DNA from: Hyphomicrobiales bacterium
GTDB lineage: Bacteria; Pseudomonadota; Alphaproteobacteria; Rhizobiales; OSC116
NCBI GenBank assembly: GCA_002401855.1
Contig: NVUH01000006.1
Location: forward strand, 62,001 to 126,000
Length of the DNA: 64,000 nucleotides
Reading direction: 5' to 3'
Each line of letters starts with the position of its first letter. Position 1 is the first letter of the stretch. Below are positions 1 to 8,256 of this stretch, in pieces. A program made the translations under genes and the position numbers. The notes beneath the pieces were generated by a model that saw only the letters and a list, made by a program, of their open reading frames with translations, made no database searches and was not told the DNA's origin.

Positions 1-318
1 ATCTAGTTTTGAGGGCTCTGGTTTGGCCATAAAACTTAGCTGATGTTTGAATATAAACACGGCTAGAGAGGCAATATTGTTTTTTATTGGCAATGGCAAT
101 GGATTTTCGGCACTTGATACTGAGCTTGAGAAAACTGTCCATAATTTACGGTTAAAAGTCAGTGCTTCATTCATATCAGCACGAGACACCTGCTTGAAAT
201 TATCACGGATATTCGTCAGTTTATTGGCGGCTTTAATTAACAATTGGCCTTCTCTTCCCCGAGGTGACACTGTCGTTTTTGCTGCATTGGCGTAAGCCTG
301 TCGTGCATTATTATGCAT
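1..318 (-). CDS. flaF: Flagellar biosynthesis regulator FlaF (C-terminus beyond window edge)
   Basis: Minus-strand reading frame from ATG at 318: MHNNARQAYANAAKTTVSPRGREGQLLIKAANKLTNIRDNFKQVSRADMNEALTLNRKLWTVF..., FlaF-like; start overlaps the flbT stop; not in the ORF track because it runs off the window. Confidence 0.85.
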   Translation of the reverse strand, partial: MHNNARQAYANAAKTTVSPRGREGQLLIKAANKLTNIRDNFKQVSRADMNEALTFNRKLWTVFSSSVSSAENPLPLPIKNNIASLAVFIFKHQLSFMAKPEPSKLD

Positions 319-694
319 TGTCGAATAATTCCTTCTCGTAATCGATGAGCTTTTTTGCTTCCTTTAATGCTTTATAATAGTTATTGGTTAACATCTGCTT
401 ATTTATCTCTTCAATAAATATTAAAGTTGTGGGTGCAGCTGCAATAACTTCATTAACCTGTGCAAAATAATCTGTATGATTATGAGTTTCTTCTTCGCTT
501 AAATAGAACATTTGAATGGAAAAATAGATGCGTTTACAAGGGGTATTGGCGCTATCGGCGGTGAGAATATCTTTCTCACGTAAGATAACTGCGTTGCCTT
601 TGATGTAAAAACGCGCGCGGTTGGGGCCATTGGTAATCACACTATTGCCCAAAATAATTTTTTCATTGGGTTTTAATTCGACTTTTAGTGCCAT
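311..694 (-). CDS. flbT: Flagellar biosynthesis repressor FlbT
   Basis: MALKVELKPNEKIILGNSVITNGPNRARFYIKGNAVILREKDILT typical FlbT N-terminus; adjacent to flaF and flagellins. Confidence 0.93.
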   Translation of the reverse strand: MALKVELKPNEKIILGNSVITNGPNRARFYIKGNAVILREKDILTADSANTPCKRIYFSIQMFYLSEEETHNHTDYFAQVNEVIAAAPTTLIFIEEINKQMLTNNYYKALKEAKKLIDYEKELFDNA

Positions 695-712
695 ATTGCC
701 CTCTTTTGATTT

Positions 713-752
713 AAAAAAAGGCCGATGAAATAGATGGTTCCATCAGCCTCTT
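713..752 (-). terminator. Rho-independent terminator after flagellin 1
   Basis: Minus strand GGCTGATG...CATCGGCC followed by TTTTTTT. Confidence 0.7.
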
Positions 753-769
753 ATTTTGGAATTTATTGA

Positions 770-1945
770 TTAGAATAATCTCAAGACCGATTGGTCGGCC
801 TCTGAGGCCATTGATAAAGCGGTTGTTGCCAATGATTGACGGGTTTGAAGTGCAAGTAGATTTGCACCCTCTTCGTTGGTGTCGGCTAAGGTTAAGTTGG
901 CCGCACCAGTTTCTAAGGTGTTCATCATTGATTTTGTGAAATCTTGTCGGGTTTGCACCACTGATAAGTTGGAGCCAAAGGTTGATGCTTGTGAGCGTAA
1001 AGTTGCCAGGGCGACATCAAGCGAGGTGAGAACATCGTCAATATCATCATTATATTGGAAAGTATCTCCAGTTACTTCTTTTAATGAAAGGCCAGCTGCG
1101 CTGATATCTACGCCTTTAATTGTAAGTGAAGATGAGCCATCTTCGTTGAAAATTACTCTAAGATCAGTATTGGCAAGGAGGTTGTTGCCGTTAAAGCCCG
1201 CATCTTTAGTGATGTCATCAACCTGTTTAAGCAGGTCGTTATATTCTGATTGAAGTTTTTCTCTTATAATGGATTTGCCATTGGTATCAAATTTTCGCGT
1301 GGTGGCGTGTGCGCCATCACCAATGCCAAGATTGGCAAGGGCATGCCCTCTACCTTTGCCCGTGCCAATGTCATCAATACTAAAACCAGTTGTGCCATCG
1401 CTCGCGGTGATTTCTAGCTTTTCTTCGCCTGGTTCATCACCAGGGATGAGCCGTGCGGAGAAGCCTTCAATTTGATCGATTGCATATTCGATTTCTTCTA
1501 GCGATTGCATTTTGGTCGTATCAATGTTTATAGGTGCGCCGCCCCTAGGGGTTATTGAAAACCCGCTGGTGCCACTCTTTGGCACATCAAATGTTTCCGA
1601 TCTACTTGCGCTTGTGATGGATGTTTTTTCTACAGCTGATGCAGCTTGTTGTGCTTGACGGACTGAGGCTTGGGCAGACTCAACCAATTTAGTGATGGCT
1701 TTAATACCATTATCGGCGGCTTCTAGAGTTTGGACTGCGTTATTTACACTGTCAAGCAGTCGCCCAAGATCACTTGATCGACTAGATAAAGATGCCGCGG
1801 TGAAGAAGTTGGTTGGATTGTCTAAAGCTGAATTGACTTTTTTACCTGTTGCTAACCGCTCCTGGGTTTTGCCCATCATGTTTGCGGTGGCTTGAAGTGA
1901 TAGTAAATTTTTGCGTACCGCGCTTGATAGTGTAATATCAGACAT
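770..1945 (-). CDS. Flagellin (paralog 1, most divergent centre)
   Basis: MSDITLSSAVRKNLLSLQATANMMGKTQERLATGKKVNSALDNPTNFFTA... and C-terminal NLTLADTNEEGANLLALQTRQSLATTALSMASEADQSVLRLF; start trimmed to MSDI (ORF track begins at 1957). Confidence 0.95.
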   Translation of the reverse strand: MSDITLSSAVRKNLLSLQATANMMGKTQERLATGKKVNSALDNPTNFFTAASLSSRSSDLGRLLDSVNNAVQTLEAADNGIKAITKLVESAQASVRQAQQAASAVEKTSITSASRSETFDVPKSGTSGFSITPRGGAPINIDTTKMQSLEEIEYAIDQIEGFSARLIPGDEPGEEKLEITASDGTTGFSIDDIGTGKGRGHALANLGIGDGAHATTRKFDTNGKSIIREKLQSEYNDLLKQVDDITKDAGFNGNNLLANTDLRVIFNEDGSSSLTIKGVDISAAGLSLKEVTGDTFQYNDDIDDVLTSLDVALATLRSQASTFGSNLSVVQTRQDFTKSMMNTLETGAANLTLADTNEEGANLLALQTRQSLATTALSMASEADQSVLRLF

Positions 1946-2036
1946 TTTTGTCTCCAATTGCCTCTTAAAGAATTTTGGTAAGTTGGTTTTTTAGCTTCTT
2001 ACCGTTTGATCTGACTTAAGGACTAATTCGTTAACC

Positions 2037-2051
2037 TTAATGAATGGTTAA
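2037..2051. promoter_or_regulatory. CtrA-type site TTAA-N7-TTAA upstream of flagellin 1
   Basis: TTAATGAATGGTTAA exact spacing. Confidence 0.5.
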
Positions 2052-2097
2052 ATGCTTGGTGCAACAAGCAATATAATTAATAATTTGTTCATTCGGT

Positions 2098-2113
2098 TTA
2101 ACACAAATTAACC
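2098..2113. promoter_or_regulatory. CtrA-like TTAA-N6-TTAACC site upstream of flagellin 1
   Basis: TTAACACAAATTAACC; spacing 6. Confidence 0.3.
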
Positions 2114-2350
2114 ATAATCTATTGAAAAGTCGCGCTATAGCATAGGTTTAGAGAGATGTGTTGATGGATTTGATGCTGTGGATTAATTTTCGGTTAGGGA
2201 GTGTTAATACATTATAAATACAAACGAATCAAAATTTAAGTGAATCGACGCTAGAAAGTTAATGCCTAGGGCAATATTTGCCTAGTGGGAATATTTTGCC
2301 GAAAAAAAGAGCCTCACCAATTTATATGGAGAGACTCTTTATATTCATAT

Positions 2351-2468
2351 ACTCAATACTAATGAAATAAAATACGCAAAACTAGTGAGATGGGATACGC
2401 AAAACTAATGGGGGACGCAATACTAAACAATTTGTACTCAAAACAGCTCAAATTGGGACGCAATACTC
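2351..2468. repeat. Six degenerate 11-bp direct repeats ACKCAAWACTA spaced 18-23 bp
   Basis: Units at 2351, 2374, 2397, 2415, 2436, 2458 read directly from sequence. Confidence 0.7.
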
Positions 2469-2588
2469 GTTTGTTGGTTCGAGTTGTTTTTGAACAGGCG
2501 GCTGCTCAATTTCCTCAACGGTTAAATGATTTTCAAAATCGGAGCCAAAGTGGCCTCGGTTAATTGTTTCATTAGGGGCTGAAAAATA
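2448..2588 (-). pseudogene. Possible short coding remnant (open frame without a start codon)
   Basis: Minus-strand open frame YFSAPNETINRGHFGSDFENHLTVEEIEQPPVQKQLEPTNEYCVPI*; protein-like composition, stop codon immediately upstream. Confidence 0.25.
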
Positions 2589-2713
2589 TTATCTTTGCTA
2601 ATTAGGGCCTAGTCGAATTGAAAGACTGTGAAGTCTGTTCAAAGTTAAAATTCTTATATGTGTCAATTCATGTATTTTAAAAATGAACATGAATTGACAC
2701 CGAATTTCAAATA

Positions 2714-3862
2714 TTATGAGAATAAGCTCAATACGGCTCGATCGGCTTGAGATGCCATTGATAAAGCAGTGGTTGATAATGACTGACGGGTTTGAAGAGC
2801 GAGTAAATTTGCACCTTCTTCATTTGTGTCGGCCAAGGTCAAGTTGCCTGCGCCAGTTTCTAAGGTATTGATCATATCATCTGTGAAGTCTTTACGAGTT
2901 TGCACGATTGATAAGTTTGAACCAAAGGTAGATGCGTTAGAGCGTAACGTGATTGTGGCTGCATCAAGGGTCTTTAGTGTTGCATCAATTTGATTATTGA
3001 ATTGAAAGCTATCCGACGCGGCGGCTGTTAGACCAAGGCCTGCGGAAGTTGTATCTACGCCTTTAATGGTCAGGCTACTTAAACCTGTTTCGTTAAAGAT
3101 AACTTTTAAGTTATCACCATCCAGGAAGTTATTGCCGTTAAAGCTTGCATCATTAGTCAATTGATCAATTTGGGTAAGTAAATCGTTAAATTCTGATTCA
3201 AGACTTTTTCTGGTTGCGCTTTTTTCGGATAATGAGGCAGTGTTTTCGCCGGTAATGCCCAATATTGTGGCGCCTGCGCCTAATGCTTCAAAGGTTTCTA
3301 CGTCATCCTCTGTATCGATATTGATGCTGAATCCGCCTTTGCCATCATCTTGAACGGTGGCTGTAAGGCCTTCAATTTCTGAGATTTTTGTGGCAATTTC
3401 ATTTAGGCTCTCTGTGCCATCTAAACCAACGGTTTTGATGGTGCCATCAATGTTAAATGATAGATGGTCAGATTTGCTTATGCCCATCACATCTGTATTG
3501 ACATCTTTGACTTTGACTTTAGAGCCCTCAACTTTGGCTGTTATGATTTCGCCTTTTTCGGATTGTAGCGCCTGACGGGCTGTACCTTGTGCTGATTCAA
3601 CTAATTTTGTGATGGCTTTGATGCCATTGTCGGCCGCTTCGATGGTCTGAATGGAGTTGCCTACGCTATCTTGCAGACGGCTAAGATCGGAGCCGCGAGA
3701 ATTTAGTGATGAAGCGGTGAAAAAATTGGTAGGATTGTCTAAAGCTGAATTGACCCGTTTACCAGTTGCTAAGCGATTTTGGGTTAATGCCATCATACTG
3801 GCGGTGCTTTGCATGCTCAAAAGGTTTTGGCGCACAGCACTTGATAAAGTGACTTCTGACAT
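2714..3862 (-). CDS. Flagellin (paralog 2)
   Basis: MSEVTLSSAVRQNLLSMQSTASMMALTQNRLATGKRVNSALDNPTNFFTASSLNSRGSDLSRLQDSVGNSIQTIEAADNGIKAITKLVESAQ...; start trimmed to MSEV at 3862. Confidence 0.95.
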   Translation of the reverse strand: MSEVTLSSAVRQNLLSMQSTASMMALTQNRLATGKRVNSALDNPTNFFTASSLNSRGSDLSRLQDSVGNSIQTIEAADNGIKAITKLVESAQGTARQALQSEKGEIITAKVEGSKVKVKDVNTDVMGISKSDHLSFNIDGTIKTVGLDGTESLNEIATKISEIEGLTATVQDDGKGGFSINIDTEDDVETFEALGAGATILGITGENTASLSEKSATRKSLESEFNDLLTQIDQLTNDASFNGNNFLDGDNLKVIFNETGLSSLTIKGVDTTSAGLGLTAAASDSFQFNNQIDATLKTLDAATITLRSNASTFGSNLSIVQTRKDFTDDMINTLETGAGNLTLADTNEEGANLLALQTRQSLSTTALSMASQADRAVLSLFS

Positions 3863-3870
3863 TATAAGTT

Positions 3871-4021
3871 CCCATTCTAGGATATGTAACAATCATTCTG
3901 ATTGTCTGATTAAATTAAAAACTCACATTCGGTGAGAGTGGATACTCAAGTTGAAAAATTCGGCTCTAGAACTTTAGAGCGATACTCGGATACTGTTAAT
4001 TTAAAACTCACATTCTGTGAG
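3871..4021 (-). promoter_or_regulatory. Flagellin 2 mRNA leader with several small hairpins (NGAAU loops)
   Basis: + strand inverted repeats CCCATTCTAGG 3871-3881, CAATC-ATTCT-GATTG 3890-3904, CTCAC-ATTCG-GTGAG 3922-3936, GCTCTA-GAACTT-TAGAGC 3963-3980, CTCAC-ATTCT-GTGAG 4007-4021. Confidence 0.55.
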
Positions 4022-4066
4022 CGGTACTCGTTTACATTAAACTTAAGTCTTTATAACTAGACTGGG

Positions 4067-4081
4067 TTAATGCTTGGTTAA
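4067..4081. promoter_or_regulatory. CtrA-type site upstream of flagellin 2
   Basis: TTAATGCTTGGTTAA (TTAA-N7-TTAA). Confidence 0.5.
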
Positions 4082-4129
4082 AAGTTTAAATATTTGGAAT
4101 AAATCGTTATTAATTATATACTTATAAAT

Positions 4130-4168
4130 TTAAACGCCTCGCTGGATATTTATAGAGAGGCGTTTAAT
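4130..4168 (-). terminator. Hairpin terminator after flagellin 3
   Basis: AAACGCCTC-N16-GAGGCGTTT. Confidence 0.55.
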
Positions 4169-4205
4169 TAGTGTTGTGTATGTGCTTTTATGTGCTTTTT
4201 TAGAA

Positions 4206-5351
4206 TTAGAATAAGCTCAATACGGCTCTATCGGCTTGAGACGCCATTGATAAAGCAGTGGTTGACAATGACTGACGTGTTTGAAGAGCTAGCAAGTTTG
4301 CACCCTCTTCATTTGTGTCGGCCAAAGTTAAGTTAGCTGCACCAGATTCTAGGGTATTGATCATATCATCTGTGAAGTCTTTACGGGTTTGCACGATTGA
4401 TAAGTTTGAACCAAAGGTAGATGCGTTTGAACGCAAAGTGATTGTCGCTTCATCAAGAGTTTTTAATGTATCTTCAATTGCGCTATTGAATTGGAAACTG
4501 CCTGCACCAGCTTCTGATAGGCCAAGGCCTTCTGCAGATGTATCTACACCTTTAATGGTCAAGCTACTTGAGCCTGTTTCGTTAAAGATAACTTTTAGAT
4601 TGTCACCATCTAAGAAGTTATTGCCGTTAAAGCTTGCGTCATTGGTTAATTGATCAATTTGTTCAAGCAAATCGTTAAATTCAGATTCAAGACTGTCTCT
4701 GGTGGAGCTGTCTACGATTAATGTGGCGTTGTTTTCACCTGTGAGACCTAATGCAGTGGCGCCGTCACCTGTTGCTTGAAATGTCTTTATATCATCTGAG
4801 GCAGCGACATCGATGCTGAATTTACCGTTGCCATCATCTTGAACCGTGGCTGTAAGGCCTTCGACTTCTGAGATTTTGTTGGCAATTTCATTCATGCTTT
4901 CTGTGCCATCTAAATCGACGGTTGTAGCAGTGCCATCAATATCAAATGACATTTCACTTGCTTCATTTAAGCTTTTAACTGTTGCATCAGCACTGTCAGC
5001 TTCGATGCTTGCGCTCATAACTTTAGCTGAAGTGATTTCGCCTTTCGCGGCTTGTAGAGCTTGACGAGCTGTACCTTGAGCTGATTCAACTAATTTTGTA
5101 ATGGCTTTGATACCATTATCAGCAGCTTCGATGGTTTGAATGGAGTTGCCTACACTATCTTGCAGACGGCTTAAGTCAGCGCCACGAGAGTTTAGTGATG
5201 ATGCGGTGAAGAAGTTGGTTGGGTTATCGAGGGCTGAGTTGACACGTTTACCTGTTGCCAAGCGGTTTTGCGTCGATGCCATCATAGTGGCAGTACTTTG
5301 CATGCTCAAAAGGTTTTGGCGTACGGCACTGGAGAGAGTGATGTCAGACAT
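4206..5351 (-). CDS. Flagellin (paralog 3)
   Basis: MSDITLSSAVRQNLLSMQSTATMMASTQNRLATGKRVNSALDNPTNFFTA...; flagellin N/C domains and IN-like central motif. Confidence 0.95.
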   Translation of the reverse strand: MSDITLSSAVRQNLLSMQSTATMMASTQNRLATGKRVNSALDNPTNFFTASSLNSRGADLSRLQDSVGNSIQTIEAADNGIKAITKLVESAQGTARQALQAAKGEITSAKVMSASIEADSADATVKSLNEASEMSFDIDGTATTVDLDGTESMNEIANKISEVEGLTATVQDDGNGKFSIDVAASDDIKTFQATGDGATALGLTGENNATLIVDSSTRDSLESEFNDLLEQIDQLTNDASFNGNNFLDGDNLKVIFNETGSSSLTIKGVDTSAEGLGLSEAGAGSFQFNSAIEDTLKTLDEATITLRSNASTFGSNLSIVQTRKDFTDDMINTLESGAANLTLADTNEEGANLLALQTRQSLSTTALSMASQADRAVLSLF

Positions 5352-5360
5352 GTTATTATT

Positions 5361-5444
5361 CCTATCCTAGGATTACAAAAGCAATCATTCCGATTGCGAC
5401 TAATACAATGACCACATTCTGTGGACGTGTTCACATTCTATGAA
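5361..5444 (-). promoter_or_regulatory. Flagellin 3 mRNA leader with several small hairpins
   Basis: + strand: CCT-ATCCT-AGG 5361-5371; GCAATC-ATTCC-GATTGC 5381-5397; CCAC-ATTCT-GTGG 5412-5424; TTCAC-ATTCT-ATGAA 5430-5444. Confidence 0.55.
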
Positions 5445-5469
5445 CTCGCATATTATGAATCTATTAGGC

Positions 5470-5484
5470 TTAATTTTGGGTTAA
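5470..5484. promoter_or_regulatory. CtrA-type site upstream of flagellin 3
   Basis: TTAATTTTGGGTTAA (TTAA-N7-TTAA). Confidence 0.5.
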
Positions 5485-5566
5485 AGGTAGGGATGCCTGT
5501 GTATATGTGCGTAGGATAACTTTATATCCATTTGAATTTAAAGGGAGATATGTGGGTGAGGGCGCA

Positions 5567-5597
5567 TAAAAAAACGGAGCGTCAAATGACACTCCGT
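5567..5597 (-). terminator. Terminator after flagellin 4
   Basis: Minus strand ACGGAGTGTCATTTGACGCTCCGTTTTTTT. Confidence 0.75.
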
Positions 5598-5625
5598 CTG
5601 ATATTCTTGCATATTTTGATTTAGA

Positions 5626-6795
5626 TTATAGCAATTGCAATACGGTTTGGTCAGCTTGCGCGGCCATTCCCAATGAAGATGTTGATAGCTGTTGGCGAAC
5701 TTGAAGAGCCAGTAAGTTTGCACCTTCTTCGTTGGTGTCGGCTAGGGTTAAGTTGGCAGCACCAGATTCTAAAGTATTGACCATATTGTCGGTGAAATCC
5801 TTGCGGGCTTCCACGATTGATAGGTTTGAACCAAAAGTTGATGCTGTTGAATCCAAAGTACGAGAGGCACTGTCGAGGGTTTTAAGAACAGACTCGATTT
5901 TATCATTAAACTGGAAATCATTGCCAGAGGTGGCTGATAGACCCAGGCCTTCAGCAGTTGTGTCTGTACCTTCAATGGTCAAGCTGCTTGAGCCTGTTTC
6001 ATTAAAGATAACTTTAAGTTCATCGCCGTTTAGGAAGTTATTGCCATTAAAACCAGCATCTTTGGTCAATTGGTCAATTTGGATAAGCAAATCGTTAAAT
6101 TCTGATTCAAGGCCGGCTCTGGTTTCACTGTCTGCGGCAGTTATGGCGGTGTTTTCGCCTTTAATGCCTAATGTTTCGGCGCCTTTTCCTGATGCTTCAA
6201 ATGTTTTTGTGTCTTCTGATGCTGTGATTGAAATGTTGTATCTATCACGTCCAGTATGTTTAGTGGAAGCTGTAAGGCCATCGATTTCTGAAATCTTTTC
6301 GGCGATTTCATTCATGCTTTCTTTGCCAGTTAAATTAATTTTTGTTTCTTTGCCATCAACATTGAATGTCAGGTCTTCTTTTGCACCCATGTCGGCTACA
6401 TCGGTATCGGCATCGCCACCACCAAAGAAGCCGCCAACTTGTTGGGTTTTGGTGCTTTCAACACTTGCTGCTGTGATTGTGCCTTTTTCGGACTGTAGTG
6501 CCCGACGGGCTGTGGCTTGTGCTGATTCAACTAATGTTTGAATGGCTTGAATGCCGTTGTCGGCTGCTTCAAGTGTTTGTACAGCGTTACCCACGCCGTC
6601 CATAAGATCGCTTAAATCACCGGCACGAGATTCTAAAGCTGATGCTGTGAAGTAGTTGGTTGGACTATCTAGTGCTGAGTTGACTTTTTTACCAGTGGCC
6701 AAATGATTTTGGGTTTCTGCCATCATGGTTGCAGTCGATTGCAAAGACTGAAGGTTTTGACGAACTGCTTTTGATAATGTTATGCCTTGCATAAT
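5626..6795 (-). CDS. Flagellin (paralog 4)
   Basis: MQGITLSKAVRQNLQSLQSTATMMAETQNHLATGKKVNSALDSPTNYFTA...; start trimmed to MQGI. Confidence 0.94.
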   Translation of the reverse strand: MMQGITLSKAVRQNLQSLQSTATMMAETQNHLATGKKVNSALDSPTNYFTASALESRAGDLSDLMDGVGNAVQTLEAADNGIQAIQTLVESAQATARRALQSEKGTITAASVESTKTQQVGGFFGGGDADTDVADMGAKEDLTFNVDGKETKINLTGKESMNEIAEKISEIDGLTASTKHTGRDRYNISITASEDTKTFEASGKGAETLGIKGENTAITAADSETRAGLESEFNDLLIQIDQLTKDAGFNGNNFLNGDELKVIFNETGSSSLTIEGTDTTAEGLGLSATSGNDFQFNDKIESVLKTLDSASRTLDSTASTFGSNLSIVEARKDFTDNMVNTLESGAANLTLADTNEEGANLLALQVRQQLSTSSLGMAAQADQTVLQLL

Positions 6796-6890
6796 TTTGG
6801 TCCTATTCTTGGAGTTTAAATACCCGATTGTTCTGATCGAATTGGACATGTTTTACAGGGCTGGAGTGAACCAAAAATTAAATGTTTTAG

Positions 6891-6904
6891 TTAACGATTT
6901 TTAA
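6891..6904. promoter_or_regulatory. CtrA-like TTAA-N6-TTAA upstream of flagellin 4
   Basis: TTAACGATTTTTAA; several other TTAAC motifs nearby. Confidence 0.3.
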
Positions 6905-7049
6905 CGTTAACATGTTGTTTTTAAATAGTATTAATGAATCATTGCGAAGCTAAGTTAACGCATGGTGAGGGTTTAAAGTTAGCATTTGGTGTGGATTTAA
7001 AGTGAATCAAATGTTAACAAAAATAGGCATGGAGTTTAACCATTGAGAG

Positions 7050-7520
7050 TTAAATGATTTTTGAAGTCTGTTGCCTTATGCCTTCGGTATTTTCTTCTGC
7101 TTCGGGCTCGGCATTTGCGGTGCTTTCATCGTTTTTTGCCGGTTTCATGCTGGATAGGTTTTGGTTGACCATCGCAATCATATAGGGGATTTCCATAAAT
7201 TTATTGGCAAAAGAAACATTGCCATTTTGTTTGGCAAGTTCTACGTAAGCGCGTGAATTGGCATTTTTAGGTGTTTCATTGACCATTTCGAGATTAAAAC
7301 GATTGATTTTCTGTTGTTGGGGGCCGCTAAATTTTTGTTGGTTGGTCTGATTGTCGGTAATTGTGGCTTGCACGGCAGATGCGCCAGCCACTGAGCTTTG
7401 TTGATTAAATAGAGACGGCGTAGATTCTGGCGCGGTAAATTTGCGCGCCCGAACCTTACCATCATTGCTAACACGTGCCAATTTATAAGCACTGCTTGAT
7501 CGCGTTGTTACTGCATACAT
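7050..7520 (-). CDS. Hypothetical protein in flagellar cluster
   Basis: MYAVTTRSSSAYKLARVSNDGKVRARKFTAPESTPSLFNQQ...; family not recognised; start trimmed to MYAV. Confidence 0.6.
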   Translation of the reverse strand: MYAVTTRSSSAYKLARVSNDGKVRARKFTAPESTPSLFNQQSSVAGASAVQATITDNQTNQQKFSGPQQQKINRFNLEMVNETPKNANSRAYVELAKQNGNVSFANKFMEIPYMIAMVNQNLSSMKPAKNDESTANAEPEAEENTEGIRQQTSKII

Positions 7521-7778
7521 AGTTATACCTCTATGTAGCCCTCCAGAATATCCATCCACGAATATTGGGTATACAATATAGAAGAAAACTTATGTTGAAG
7601 TGAAAATGAACGGATGCATTTGATTTAACTTTTAACTGATTTTGGATCTATTGAGTTGCGGCTAGCTGCATAGCAGTTCCCATAAGTGTGTTTTAGGGGG
7701 GGCGCTGCTAGGTATTGCAAGGTTGTCGATCCGAGCGCTGACAGGAGCTAATAGTAGTGGCATACATTTATAATTTAT

Positions 7779-8255
7779 TTAAATAGACACATTTAAGGTT
7801 AAACTTGTGGCGCGCATGTGACGTGGGTTGGCTTTGGGTGCCAGTGGGTTGCCGTAAGTTATTGGTCTTTGTTTATTTTCAACATGTTTGGTGATGGTTT
7901 CCATTATGCCTAAAGCCACTTGTTGTTGTGCATCGATGGCAACATGGTTGCGCCGTAAACTTTCTTGAAAGCGGTCAATGACAAGGCGCAATTTTGTAAT
8001 TTTATCAGGCGCATGTTTTGATAGGCTTTGGCGATTGCCCTTAAATATATTGGCAAAATAGCTGTAAGTTTCTATCAGCTGAGTTTTTTCTTCGTGCAAT
8101 TCGGCCAATACTGTCAGGTCGTTAGCGCGCAGGCGTGCGGTTTCTTGAGTGAGTATATCCTGCAATTTTGCTAAAATTTCATGCATGTCGGTGCAGAATA
8201 TCATCGCTTGATTGCGGTTCTGAATGTGTGACGTTTGGTCTGGGCTATTTTGCAT
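7779..8255 (-). CDS. FlgN-like flagellar export chaperone (tentative)
   Basis: Helical 158-aa protein (ILAKLQDILTQETARLRANDLTVLAELHEEKTQLIETY) next to flgJ-N and flgI. Confidence 0.55.
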   Translation of the reverse strand: MQNSPDQTSHIQNRNQAMIFCTDMHEILAKLQDILTQETARLRANDLTVLAELHEEKTQLIETYSYFANIFKGNRQSLSKHAPDKITKLRLVIDRFQESLRRNHVAIDAQQQVALGIMETITKHVENKQRPITYGNPLAPKANPRHMRATSLTLNVSI

Positions 8256-8256
8256 T

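Noticed and set aside
47-295. 82-aa + ORF
   Set aside because: Antisense to FlaF, which is the supported reading frame.
876-1253. + strand ORF antisense to flagellin 1 (and 1269-1475, 1692-1895)
   Set aside because: Mirror of flagellin coding; no RBS or domain support.
2351-2468. CRISPR-like short repeat array
   Set aside because: Repeats are only 11 bp and spacers ~10 bp; no cas genes. Listed as iteron-like instead.
5732-6541. 269-aa + strand ORF antisense to flagellin 4
   Set aside because: Fully antisense to a clear flagellin. Similar antisense ORFs occur opposite the other flagellins because of their codon usage; composition is Ser/Leu/Val-biased with no domain.
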